Counted from the first letter of the stretch, positions 7,318 through 14,184 are shown. The stretch is DNA of 15,101 nucleotides from Desulfocapsa sp. (GCA_030638765.1 DAOWDZ010000279.1:1-15101); one strand, 5' to 3'. Made by a program: numbers and translations. The notes: generated from the sequence alone by a model not told the origin.

Positions 7318-8376
7318 TCATCTATTATGTTCAGTTTTTCCACTCTTTTGCAAACCAAAAATTAATGTGTCAGGGTTTCGATGAATAAAATCACTGAGAT
7401 TTTCTATTGATTTAGCAGTTTCTTCAAGTTGCCGCATGGTCTGGGTGAATTGATAGTAAAAAGGAGAATTCGGTGTAATTGTTTTTTTGGCCTGGTCCAA
7501 AAGTGAGTCAGCCTGCTTCAGAGTAGAGTCCATTTTGGCTAAAGCTCCTTTGATATCATTCGCCAGGGGCTGAATTTGTCCATCCAGTGAGTTTACCATT
7601 TTGTCAGCCTTGCTAGCAAGGCGTGTAAACTGATTAAGAGTGGTGGCTATTTTTTGAAGAATGGGGTCAGCGCCACTATCCACTTTGGCGAGAATTGAAT
7701 TTAAATGAATGCTGGCTGTTTGAAGCTCATTGAGCAATACTTTTGTTTTGTCGGAGGTAAGTGTTTTGTTAAGATCGGTTGTGAGTTTTTCAAATGAGTC
7801 AAGTGAGGTCGTGAATTTTAAATAAAGCTCACCGAGGTTGATGTTATCGATCATCTTTGAGAACTGCTGTAATTCGGATGGCAGGGTGGGGAGTTCCAGG
7901 TATTTCCCATTTTTGTCCCTGTATACAGCGATACTGTTTTCGTAAAAGGCCAGATCTATATAGCGTTTTCCGGTCACCACACTCTTAAGTTTTAATTTCG
8001 CCCTGAGGCCCTGGTTAACCATGGTTTTTAAGAAGTTGTTGAGCGTATCCTTTCCTTTGGAAATAGATCCATCCACAGTTAAGGAAGATTCGGTGTTCAG
8101 TGAGATAAGAACCGGTATTATAATAGCCTGATCTTCTGCGTTGTTAGTCTGGATTTGAATGTTAATTGCTTTGACTTGGCCGATGGTTACGCCTCGATAG
8201 GTGACAGGGGCGCCAACGTTCAGACCGTCCAGTGAACCCTCAAAATAGGTAATGAGGGTATTTTCTTTGGCGAAAAACTTGTTCCCTCCAAAAATAACAA
8301 TGGCTGTCATAAAAAGGCTAACGGAGAAAATGACAAAAATACCTATCATTGCCGGTTGTGTTTTTTGCTTTGGCAT
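7318..8376 (-). CDS. MCE/MlaD-family lipid transport protein
   Basis: Periplasmic substrate-carrying component of an Mla-type transporter, anchored in the inner membrane. One helix at about 9-30 is followed by a single MCE domain: ITYFEGSLDGLNVGAPVTYRG at 42-62, VTIGQVKAI, and later NQGLRAKLKLKS..TGKRYIDLAF (121-144). The LPTLPSELQQF turn (162-172) then leads into about 160 residues that are strongly helical and amphipathic. MCE proteins of this size form hexamers whose C-terminal helices make a tube across the periplasm, so a needle-like extension is inferred. At 352 residues it is about twice E. coli MlaD and closer to the longer single-domain forms. It lies 18 bases after the ATPase gene. 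It precedes the diguanylate cyclase gene, not directly the lipoprotein gene as is common. Confidence 0.9.
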   Translation of the reverse strand: MPKQKTQPAMIGIFVIFSVSLFMTAIVIFGGNKFFAKENTLITYFEGSLDGLNVGAPVTYRGVTIGQVKAINIQIQTNNAEDQAIIIPVLISLNTESSLTVDGSISKGKDTLNNFLKTMVNQGLRAKLKLKSVVTGKRYIDLAFYENSIAVYRDKNGKYLELPTLPSELQQFSKMIDNINLGELYLKFTTSLDSFEKLTTDLNKTLTSDKTKVLLNELQTASIHLNSILAKVDSGADPILQKIATTLNQFTRLASKADKMVNSLDGQIQPLANDIKGALAKMDSTLKQADSLLDQAKKTITPNSPFYYQFTQTMRQLEETAKSIENLSDFIHRNPDTLIFGLQKSGKTEHNR

Positions 8377-8394
8377 AGTCGTATTTGGTTGAAG

Positions 8395-9159
8395 TTAATC
8401 AGTTAACGATACACTACGATTGAGAAATTGTCGTACTTTAAGATTATTGCTTTCATGAGCAAGTATTTTTGGATTGCCGGTTGCGAGCATTGTTTTACTT
8501 TCAGAATCAAGAAAAATAGAGTGATCAGCAAGCGCAAAAATAGATGGCAATTCATGCGTCACGATAACAATTGTGGCCCCTAGGCTGTCGCGTAGTTCAA
8601 GGATCAGTTCATCAAGCATTGTTGAACTGATCGGATCAAGACCTGCAGAAGGCTCATCAAAGAATAGAATGTCAGGATCAAGGGCAATTGCTCGTGCCAG
8701 ACCCGCACGTTTTTTCATGCCACCGCTGATTGCAGAAGGAAAATAATTTTCAAAACCTTTAAGACCAACGAGTGCCAGTTTTAATTGTACAAGTTCAAGG
8801 ATATATTCTGGTGAAAGATCTGTGAATTGCTGTAGTGGAAGTGCAATGTTTTCACCAATGGTCATGGAGCTCCAAAGAGCACCTGATTGGTAGAGCACTC
8901 CGCAGTGCTGCATACGTTGAACCCGTTTATCATGAGAGCTTTCCCAGAAATTGGTTCCAGAAAAGAAAATATCTCCAGCTGCTGGACGTTTGAGTCCTGT
9001 GAGATGTCGTAGTAGCGTTGATTTTCCGCAACCGGATTCTCCCATGATGGTAAATATTGAGCCTTTTTGAATTGTAAAGCTAAGGTTTTTCTGCAGGACA
9101 AAATCATCATAGGCCATGGTCAGATCCTGAACTTCTATTATACCATTTGGTCTTTTCAT
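8395..9159 (-). CDS. MlaF-like ABC transporter ATPase
   Basis: Cytoplasmic ATPase powering the MlaE permease and MCE protein. All core motifs are intact: Walker A GESGCGKST (40-48), Q-loop near YQSGALWSS (90-98), signature SGGMKKRAGLARA (145-157), Walker B ILFFDEPSAGLD (164-175) and switch His in THEL (H202). The Met-Lys-Lys-Arg form of the signature is typical of the MlaF/Ttg2A subfamily. The 254 residues match the family's usual length. Its start lies 6 bases after the permease stop, so translational coupling is likely. The last 40 residues are ordinary for the subfamily. Confidence 0.93.
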   Translation of the reverse strand: MKRPNGIIEVQDLTMAYDDFVLQKNLSFTIQKGSIFTIMGESGCGKSTLLRHLTGLKRPAAGDIFFSGTNFWESSHDKRVQRMQHCGVLYQSGALWSSMTIGENIALPLQQFTDLSPEYILELVQLKLALVGLKGFENYFPSAISGGMKKRAGLARAIALDPDILFFDEPSAGLDPISSTMLDELILELRDSLGATIVIVTHELPSIFALADHSIFLDSESKTMLATGNPKILAHESNNLKVRQFLNRSVSLTD

Positions 9160-9165
9160 GACACT

Positions 9166-10287
9166 TTATATCCCAAGTATATAGAAGAAGAAGGTGAATC
9201 CGGCATCCATAATTACAATGAAAACAATGGCTGTTACAACGGCTGAAGTGGTAGCTTTCCCGACCGCATCGGCACTGCGTCCACAGTACATGCCTTTGAG
9301 GCAGCCAAAAAATGCTATCATGTATCCAAAGACTACTGATTTGGCCATCCCAACGAGAAAATGCTTAAGATGAATGGCTTTGATGGTCTGTTCGTAATAG
9401 AGAACAGGGCTGATATCGAGTGAAAAACAGCCAATAAAGAATCCACCAAGAATCCCAATGAAATCTGCACATATTGCAAGAAGGGGCATCATGATAATAA
9501 GGGCTGTCATTCGAGGTAGAACAAGAAAGTCGAGAGGGTTCAGGCCCATGGTTTGCAATGCATCAATCTCTTCATTGACTTGCATTGTTCCAAGCTGGGC
9601 AGTGTAGGAAGCACCTGTTCGGCCAGCCATAATGATGGCAGCCATCATCGGCCCCATTTCTCTGGTCATTGTGACTCCGACAAGATTTGCAATGTATATA
9701 TCTGCTCCAAACATTTTGAGTTGCACTGCTCCAATAAAAGCGAGGGTGAATCCAACAAGAAAAGAGATAAGGGTTACAATGGGCAGTGCCTGAGGGCCGC
9801 AGTTATAGAGAAAAAAAGTAAAATCTTTTTTGAGGTATCGGGCTTTTCCTGTGAAAAGTCGAAAGTAAGAGAATAGAATTTCACCTGTGAAGGAAAGCAT
9901 TTCTGTCATTTGTTTTGAAAGGCTTATGCAATGAAGGCCTATTTCTTCCAAAATTCCGGAGTCAGTAAAACTATCGTCTGGGGGGACTAATGTTTTCTTT
10001 CTGGTGAGTCGTAGAAGTTTGCGGATTCCAGAAGGCAATCCTTCAGAATTTACGATAATCTCTTTTTTTGCTGCAAGTTCTGTAATATGGGAAAGTTCCA
10101 CCAGAAGTCTGCTGTCCCAGTCACCGAGTTGCGTGGTTTCAAAAGTGATATATTTTATTTGAGAGCTGAGTATTTCATTGAAATCTGGAGTGTTACAGAG
10201 GGGAGCATCAATGTGCCAGGAACCAAGAAAAGTGAGACAAAGAGTCTCTTTATCCTGGTTAACATGCAATGCACATTCTTGTTTCAT
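9166..10287 (-). CDS. MlaE-like permease with N-terminal STAS domain
   Basis: Inner-membrane permease of the lipid transporter. Residues 10-100 look like a STAS domain (LCLTFLGSWHID, then an ITFETTQLGDWDSRLL strand-helix), the MlaB function fused in cis. From about 115 the MlaE domain follows, with the diagnostic block TREMGPMMAAIIMAGRTGA (208-226) and TAQLGTMQVNEEIDALQTMG (229-248), then LVLPR (255-259). About five membrane helices lie between 160 and 373. No separate mlaB or mlaC gene is in view. STAS-fused MlaE is common outside enterics, so the fusion is not itself odd. The ATG at 10287 has no evident Shine-Dalgarno sequence, but the STAS fold starts directly, which supports it. It follows the MFS gene by 55 bases with no terminator between. 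Confidence 0.9.
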   Translation of the reverse strand: MKQECALHVNQDKETLCLTFLGSWHIDAPLCNTPDFNEILSSQIKYITFETTQLGDWDSRLLVELSHITELAAKKEIIVNSEGLPSGIRKLLRLTRKKTLVPPDDSFTDSGILEEIGLHCISLSKQMTEMLSFTGEILFSYFRLFTGKARYLKKDFTFFLYNCGPQALPIVTLISFLVGFTLAFIGAVQLKMFGADIYIANLVGVTMTREMGPMMAAIIMAGRTGASYTAQLGTMQVNEEIDALQTMGLNPLDFLVLPRMTALIIMMPLLAICADFIGILGGFFIGCFSLDISPVLYYEQTIKAIHLKHFLVGMAKSVVFGYMIAFFGCLKGMYCGRSADAVGKATTSAVVTAIVFIVIMDAGFTFFFYILGI

Positions 10288-10342
10288 GGTGGATAGTCGA
10301 TAGAGGAGGTACTGATTATATGTTTCTTAAAACACCTTGATA

Positions 10343-11710
10343 TTATTCCGGTGAACGATGTGATCGAAAGTGCAGCAGAGAAATGACACTCACCACAAGA
10401 AGCATTGCCACAAGATACCATGGAAAATAGGAGATGGATAGTCTGAATGCGTCATTTTCAACATGTATGGCGTCCAGGTGAGGACTGATGTTCCTGATGT
10501 CGTCGCGAATGTTTACGATGATACCAGCGTAGAATATTCCAATGATTCCGTATGCGGCATTAAAGGCTAATCCCTTGTAGCTGAGAACAGTTGCACGTTG
10601 ATGTGCTTCGGTGACTTTATTGAGATAGTGACTTGTGAAAAAAGATGTGAGCATCATGGTTACAAAAACGAGTGCCATTGGCAAGATTCCAAGGACTGGC
10701 ATAAACAGAGTTAATCCTAAAAGAGAAATCATGGCCAGCGCCATTACCCAGCAGACGTTAACCAGAGGACTGAAATGTTCCACCATCGCACGTGCAATTC
10801 TTGGTACGACAAGACCAAACATACCAATACCAGCTCCTATTAGTCCAAAGCTTGCTTCTGGCAGTTCAAGTATTCGGTAGTACTGGCTGGTCATGGTAAC
10901 CAGCATACGAAGGACATTGTCAAAGGCCATGCCAAAGATAATAACAGCAAGTGCCATGGGGGTATGTAGAATCCATCCACCGGCAAGAAGTGTTATTCTG
11001 GTGACATGTTTGATTTTATCGAAGATTCCGTTTGTGACATGCTGAGTATTTTTTTCGAGAATTGGATCCTGCATGCCGAGGGTGGTTATAAGGCTGAGAA
11101 CACCAAGGCCGAGGGTCAGGTAGACTGGAAAACGCATGGTGGTTTGTTGATCCAGGTTTATCTGCATGCCAAGCCAGTGTAAAACTGCGTTTACCGTATC
11201 GGGCGAGTAGACCAACGCACCTGTTGTCATTGTTACAATATAAAAAAGATTTTTAACACGCATCTGTATGTCAAGAACGTGTGGCCAGTCGTCAGGGTTA
11301 CCTTCGGCAATAAGAGTGTCATAGGCCATGGCCTCATCGGCACCACTTGCAAGCGCTTCAGCAAAGCCACTTAATATCCTGTTGATAAGAAAGGCACTGA
11401 ATATTAGCTGACTGTTTCCCAATGGAACAAAGGCTAACAGCAGCATCTCTGCAATCATCAGCAGACTTGTAGCGACAAGTAATTGTTTTCTGCCGATGAG
11501 ATCCGCTAGAGCGCCTGAAGGGACTTCGGCAAGTACAATGGTGAAGGCCCAGATAGTGTTGAGGATTGCAAATTGTTCTATGGTGAGACCGTAATCAAGA
11601 AATAAAATTGTAAAGACAGGATAGTAGAATCTTGAATTGAAAAAGGCTCGAAAGGCAATAAATCGCCTGACATTTGGAAGCTCGAACGGTGAACGGGAGA
11701 GAGTAGACAT
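10343..11710 (-). CDS. MFS family transporter
   Basis: Major facilitator superfamily secondary transporter in the inner membrane, 455 residues with about twelve hydrophobic segments. Signature motif A is GALADLIGRKQ (66-76) in the loop after the second helix, preceded by EVPS. A later QRATVLSYKGLAFNAAYG stretch resembles the motif seen in many drug/proton antiporter-like MFS proteins, but the substrate is not predictable. It is the first co-directional gene of the run that continues into the lipid transporter. Either it heads that operon or it is an independent neighbour: the 55-base gap contains no visible terminator. The ATG at 11710 is preceded only by weak GATGGG. Confidence 0.85.
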   Translation of the reverse strand: MSTLSRSPFELPNVRRFIAFRAFFNSRFYYPVFTILFLDYGLTIEQFAILNTIWAFTIVLAEVPSGALADLIGRKQLLVATSLLMIAEMLLLAFVPLGNSQLIFSAFLINRILSGFAEALASGADEAMAYDTLIAEGNPDDWPHVLDIQMRVKNLFYIVTMTTGALVYSPDTVNAVLHWLGMQINLDQQTTMRFPVYLTLGLGVLSLITTLGMQDPILEKNTQHVTNGIFDKIKHVTRITLLAGGWILHTPMALAVIIFGMAFDNVLRMLVTMTSQYYRILELPEASFGLIGAGIGMFGLVVPRIARAMVEHFSPLVNVCWVMALAMISLLGLTLFMPVLGILPMALVFVTMMLTSFFTSHYLNKVTEAHQRATVLSYKGLAFNAAYGIIGIFYAGIIVNIRDDIRNISPHLDAIHVENDAFRLSISYFPWYLVAMLLVVSVISLLHFRSHRSPE

Positions 11711-11833
11711 GTCCCATCATGTGAGGTACGTCATTGTTTGTCAAGATGTTCCAGTTGTTGTCAGTTGAAAAAGGTTTCTTTCTTCAGTGAAAATAGGATC
11801 ATTTTTCAGTCGGGCACCTCTCTTGAAGTTTTG

Positions 11834-11847
11834 CAACAGTATTGTTG
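11834..11847. repeat. Short inverted repeat, possible operator or activator site
   Basis: CAACA-GTAT-TGTTG is a perfect 5-4-5 inverted repeat. It is about 165 bases upstream of the candidate sigma54 -24 element, a distance at which enhancer-binding proteins often bind. Its shortness makes chance likely. Confidence 0.25.
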
Positions 11848-12011
11848 AATAGGTAGAACAGTCGCAGTGTAAATGCCACATACTTGTCTTTTATTAATGA
11901 ATTCATCTGCAAAAGTGTTGCAGCCTCAGTGGTGGTTGATGTGTGAAGAAAGCCTATTTAAACAGTACTATAGCGTGGTAATTGTATGGTTGTGGAATCT
12001 TTTCAGGAAAC

Positions 12012-12027
12012 TGGCATCGTTCATGCT
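12012..12027 (+). promoter_or_regulatory. Candidate sigma54 promoter for the small membrane-protein pair
   Basis: TGGCAT at 12012-12017 and TGCT at 12024-12027 place the invariant GG and GC ten bases apart, as sigma54 -24/-12 elements require. The -24 half matches TGGCA. The -12 half lacks the first T of TTGC. The predicted start near 12038 gives a leader of about 47 bases before the ATG at 12085. No competing sigma70 promoter stands out in this stretch. Confidence 0.42.
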
Positions 12028-12084
12028 TAATAGAAAACACGAAATGTTAAATATCAAATTTATGGGCATACAAGGGAGGGCATC

Positions 12085-12279
12085 ATGGCTGCAAACACAA
12101 AACTTACAGATCAGAAACAGGCAGATGTTGCATTGGAAACTTCAAAGTTTGCCCTTGGAACAGGAATGGTTTTAGCAGCTCTTATTGGCATATGGGGTGT
12201 GATCTGCTTAATCAGTTCTTTTATGTCAGTGGGTGCTGGAAATGTTTTCAAAGGATACTTTGCCGCACTGTTTGGATAA
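12085..12279 (+). CDS. Small membrane protein, first of a pair, function unknown
   Basis: I cannot name a family. The 64 residues have a polar, charged N terminus (MAANTKLTDQKQAD), one clear membrane helix at about 23-46 (LGTGMVLAALIGIWGVICLI), a Gly-rich turn, and a short amphipathic tail (VFKGYFAALFG). The start is well supported: GGGAGGG at 12074-12080 is five to six bases before ATG. It is followed after 46 bases by another small membrane protein with almost the same initiation sequence. Size and pairing resemble accessory subunits of membrane respiratory complexes, but no large partner subunit is present, so that is only a guess. Confidence 0.75.
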   Translation: MAANTKLTDQKQADVALETSKFALGTGMVLAALIGIWGVICLISSFMSVGAGNVFKGYFAALFG

Positions 12280-12325
12280 TAAAAATACTAAATTGTAGTT
12301 CACTATATCTTAAGAGGAGAACATC

Positions 12326-12625
12326 ATGGCCGAAAAGAATTCCAAAACAGCAGGAAGAATTATTTTAACAGTTGGTTCAGTAATGTGTCTCTGGGTAGGT
12401 GCAGCTTTTGTGAGCGCACTTTCGCAGGTAGGCTGGTCGGTAAGCACTTTAGCTGGACAGTATATGACCGCAATTGGTATGGTAAAACCTCTGCATACAC
12501 TGGTTGATTATTATACCCACATTAAGGGCATTGAATATTTACTCTGTGTTGCCTTTTTTGTAGCTTTTCCTGTATTCTTTAAATTTGTAAATAAGGATCC
12601 AAAGGCTGCTACTGTTAGTAAATGA
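12326..12625 (+). CDS. Small two-helix membrane protein, second of a pair, function unknown
   Basis: No family is recognised. The 99 residues start MAEKNSKTAGR. Hydrophobic segments lie at about 12-32 (ILTVGSVMCLWVGAAFVSAL) and 68-88 (GIEYLLCVAFFVAFPVFFKF). Between them is a loop with YMTAIGMVKPLHTLVDYYTH, which contains two histidines (H57, H65) and aromatic residues. The tail is basic and polar. AGGAG at 12315-12319 is six bases before ATG. It shares the transcript with the gene at 12085 and is followed 34 bases later by a strong terminator, so the two form a compact bicistronic unit. Confidence 0.77.
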   Translation: MAEKNSKTAGRIILTVGSVMCLWVGAAFVSALSQVGWSVSTLAGQYMTAIGMVKPLHTLVDYYTHIKGIEYLLCVAFFVAFPVFFKFVNKDPKAATVSK

Positions 12626-12659
12626 CATTATCCTGATGTAATAAACTCAGTTTTTGTCT

Positions 12660-12701
12660 CTTGTCTGTTAAATGTAAACTTTAGCAGGCAAGAATTCTTT
12701 T
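12660..12701 (+). terminator. Intrinsic terminator after the small-protein pair
   Basis: The arms at 12660-12672 (CTTGTCTGTTAAA) and 12680-12692 (TTTAGCAGGCAAG) form a 13-pair stem with two G-U pairs and a 7-base loop. A T-rich run, AATTCTTTTAT, follows. This closes the bicistron and separates it from the small frame at 12745. Confidence 0.75.
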
Positions 12702-12744
12702 ATAGAATGGAGAGGTTTTGGAGGAGGGGGAGAGAAAAAAACGG

Positions 12745-12885
12745 GTGAATAGTATGGGAAAAGGGGTTTTTATGTTACTCGCCATTGGTACCTTGCCCAT
12801 ACTTTTTATGAATCCCGGACAGTATCTGTTTGGGCTTGTTGTTTGTGGCGGACTGGCTTTTGGTCTGGCTCAAGTACTAGTTTAA
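12745..12885 (+). CDS. Candidate 46-residue membrane protein
   Basis: A short frame starting at GTG 12745 (or ATG 12754, giving 43 residues) and ending TAA at 12885. It encodes MNSMGKGVFM, then two hydrophobic segments (about 9-21 and 28-45) joined by an MNPGQY turn. A purine-rich GGAGGGGGAGAG at 12723-12734 ends ten bases before the GTG, which favours that start. It follows the terminator at 12660-12701, so it needs its own promoter. TATAGA at 12701-12706 is a possible -10, but no good -35 accompanies it. The continuous hydrophobic composition and ribosome site argue for a real gene. The length argues for caution. Confidence 0.48.
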   Translation: MNSMGKGVFMLLAIGTLPILFMNPGQYLFGLVVCGGLAFGLAQVLV

Positions 12886-12955
12886 ATCCGATACCATCAG
12901 TCAAAGTTATATACGACAACTGCTTACCTTCAAGAGTATTTCACTTCGCCCAGCC

Positions 12956-12993
12956 AAAAAAACAATGCCCCTCCTGGTCCATCCAGGAAGGGC
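12956..12993 (-). terminator. Intrinsic terminator of the DHH phosphoesterase gene
   Basis: On the minus strand, arms at 12993-12983 and 12977-12967 form an 11-pair GC-rich stem with one mismatch and a 5-base loop. ATTG and seven T follow (12962-12956). It lies 37 bases past the DHH stop codon. On the plus strand no T run follows the stem, so it works mainly for the minus-strand gene. Confidence 0.85.
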
Positions 12994-13029
12994 GTGGTGT
13001 GATGACAATATTAAGGGTTTCGATAAAAA

Positions 13030-13944
13030 TCAGCCATTAATTTCATCTACAATCTCTTGTATGATCTTGTCCGCAGTATCCACAGGAACCTGGCAGGTTC
13101 CAACTTTATGGTGACCTCCACCATGATGCCTTAACATTAAAGAACCAACATTTATGGTGGCATCCTTTTTAACAATGCTATATCCACAGGTGATAACAAT
13201 GTTCTGTTTTTGAAAACCCCACATTGTCTGTATGGAGATATTCTGCTCAGGAAAGAGCGAATAGAGAAGGAAGCGGTTACCTGTAAAGACCTCTTCCTGG
13301 TTGCGCAGGTCGAGAATAACAACATTTTTATCGACTCTGGTGTTTGCCAGAACCATTTCTTTGAAGTTTTTATCCTGCTCAAAATATCGTACTGTTCTTT
13401 CTTTAACATCAGGTAGTTCAAGGATTTCTGCATCTGTTTTTTCACGGCAATAATCTATCATATCCATCATTAGGGCATAATTGCTGATACGATAGTCTCT
13501 GTATCTTCCAAGTCCTGTTCTTGGATCCATCAAAAAGGAAAGCAGAACCCACCCGGTGGGATGCAGAATTTCATCTATGGTGAAGTTTGCAGAATCTGCC
13601 TTATCAACAGCAGTTACCAAATCGTCAAGGTGAGAATTGTTGAACTTTTCTTTGCCGCCGTAATATTCATAGACAACACGAGCAGCACTGAGTGCATCAG
13701 GTTCACAGGCACCTTTAAACTCTTTGTTCTGTTGCCTCTCTTCTTCACTTGAATGATGGTCAAACCACAGTCCGCATCCTTTAACAAACGGAATATTTGC
13801 CAGGATATCATTGTCATTGATTTCGACGAGGCCATCCTGGACATCTTTTGGATGAACAAATTTAATATCATCAATTTTATCAATTTCTTTTAAAACGGCG
13901 GCACAGCCTAAGCCATCGAAATCTGATCGGGTTACTAATCTCAT
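13030..13944 (-). CDS. DHH-family phosphoesterase (exopolyphosphatase-like)
   Basis: Cytoplasmic metal-dependent phosphoesterase of the DHH superfamily, which includes RecJ, NrnA oligoribonucleases/pAp phosphatases, c-di-AMP phosphodiesterases and exopolyphosphatases. Motif I is TRSDFDG (D8, D10), motif III is FDHHS (D62-H63-H64), motif IV VDKADSA (D114, D117), and the C-terminal DHHA1 domain ends in HHGGGHHKVG (273-282). All the expected metal and substrate residues are present, except that the His usual before motif I (TH.D.D) is Arg6. The 304 residues are typical. The true substrate among phosphate polymers and nucleotides is not decidable here. AGGGAG upstream supports the ATG at 13944. 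It is monocistronic, with its own promoter, a structured leader and a strong terminator. Confidence 0.88.
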   Translation of the reverse strand: MRLVTRSDFDGLGCAAVLKEIDKIDDIKFVHPKDVQDGLVEINDNDILANIPFVKGCGLWFDHHSSEEERQQNKEFKGACEPDALSAARVVYEYYGGKEKFNNSHLDDLVTAVDKADSANFTIDEILHPTGWVLLSFLMDPRTGLGRYRDYRISNYALMMDMIDYCREKTDAEILELPDVKERTVRYFEQDKNFKEMVLANTRVDKNVVILDLRNQEEVFTGNRFLLYSLFPEQNISIQTMWGFQKQNIVITCGYSIVKKDATINVGSLMLRHHGGGHHKVGTCQVPVDTADKIIQEIVDEING

Positions 13945-13974
13945 TGCAATACTCCCTGAAGTATTTGGTCTGCT

Positions 13975-14032
13975 CTAGTCACTGGTATGAACAGTTTTTG
14001 GTGAGACCAGTAAAAACTGTTTATCTCACTAG
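13975..14032 (-). promoter_or_regulatory. Structured leader hairpin with alternative pairings upstream of the DHH gene
   Basis: A perfect 10-base inverted repeat pairs 13990-13999 (AACAGTTTTT) with 14012-14021 (AAAAACTGTT) around a 12-base loop. An outer CTAGT/ACTAG pair (13975-13979, 14028-14032) closes the structure. Two competing pairs exist within it: ACTGGT (13981-13986) with ACCAGT (14006-14011), and GTGAG (14001-14005) with CTCAC (14025-14029). It lies in the predicted 5' leader of the DHH transcript, 31 bases before the ATG, so it could be an RNA switch, an attenuator or a protein operator. Confidence 0.5.
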
Positions 14033-14066
14033 AATTTTATGTTTTTATCGAAAGTTATGGAGATAT

Positions 14067-14094
14067 ATTTTATCCATTAAATGTAGTATATCAA
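14067..14094 (-). promoter_or_regulatory. Candidate sigma70 promoter of the DHH gene
   Basis: Minus-strand TTGATA (14094-14089), a 16-base spacer, then TAAAAT (14072-14067). Each hexamer matches 5 of 6 consensus bases. The predicted start near 14060 gives a leader of about 115 bases, with the hairpin at 13975-14032 inside it. Confidence 0.5.
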
Positions 14095-14157
14095 AATCAG
14101 AATTAAAGCGTTAATGAAATTATTAAAGAGATGTCTGCTGGTATGCAATTCTAATCA

Positions 14158-14184
14158 TTGAGTGTTGTTTTGAGTCATGATAAT
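14158..14184 (+). promoter_or_regulatory. Weak candidate sigma70 promoter for the right-edge gene
   Basis: TTGAGT (14158-14163) and GATAAT (14179-14184) are separated by 15 bases. The alternative -10 TAATAT at 14181-14186 gives 17 bases. Both are imperfect and lie in A/T-rich sequence about 75 bases before the start at 14264. Confidence 0.3.

Larger units (their letters stand above)
11711..12084. other. Divergent intergenic region between MFS gene and small-protein pair
   Basis: This stretch of 374 bases is A/T-rich and holds regulatory sites rather than a gene. Seen in it: a tandem CAGTTG at 11752-11757 and 11762-11767, a short inverted repeat at 11834-11847, and a candidate sigma54 promoter at 12012-12027. 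A plus-strand frame from 11873 overlaps the downstream gene in another phase and has no Shine-Dalgarno support, so I treat it as non-coding. Confidence 0.5.

Noticed and set aside
9166..10287. STAS-MlaE fusion as a novel architecture
   Set aside because: STAS-fused MlaE permeases are a known form outside enteric bacteria.
11716..11744. Sigma70 promoter for the MFS gene (TTGACA, 17 bases, CATGAT on the minus strand)
   Set aside because: The -35 is perfect but the predicted start would fall inside the MFS start codon, and the -10 is poor.
11873..12175. 100-codon plus-strand open frame
   Set aside because: It overlaps the well-supported gene at 12085 in another phase, has no Shine-Dalgarno sequence and no sensible protein character.
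12967..12993. Bidirectional terminator between the 46-residue frame and the DHH gene
   Set aside because: No T run follows the stem on the plus strand, so only minus-strand termination is supported.
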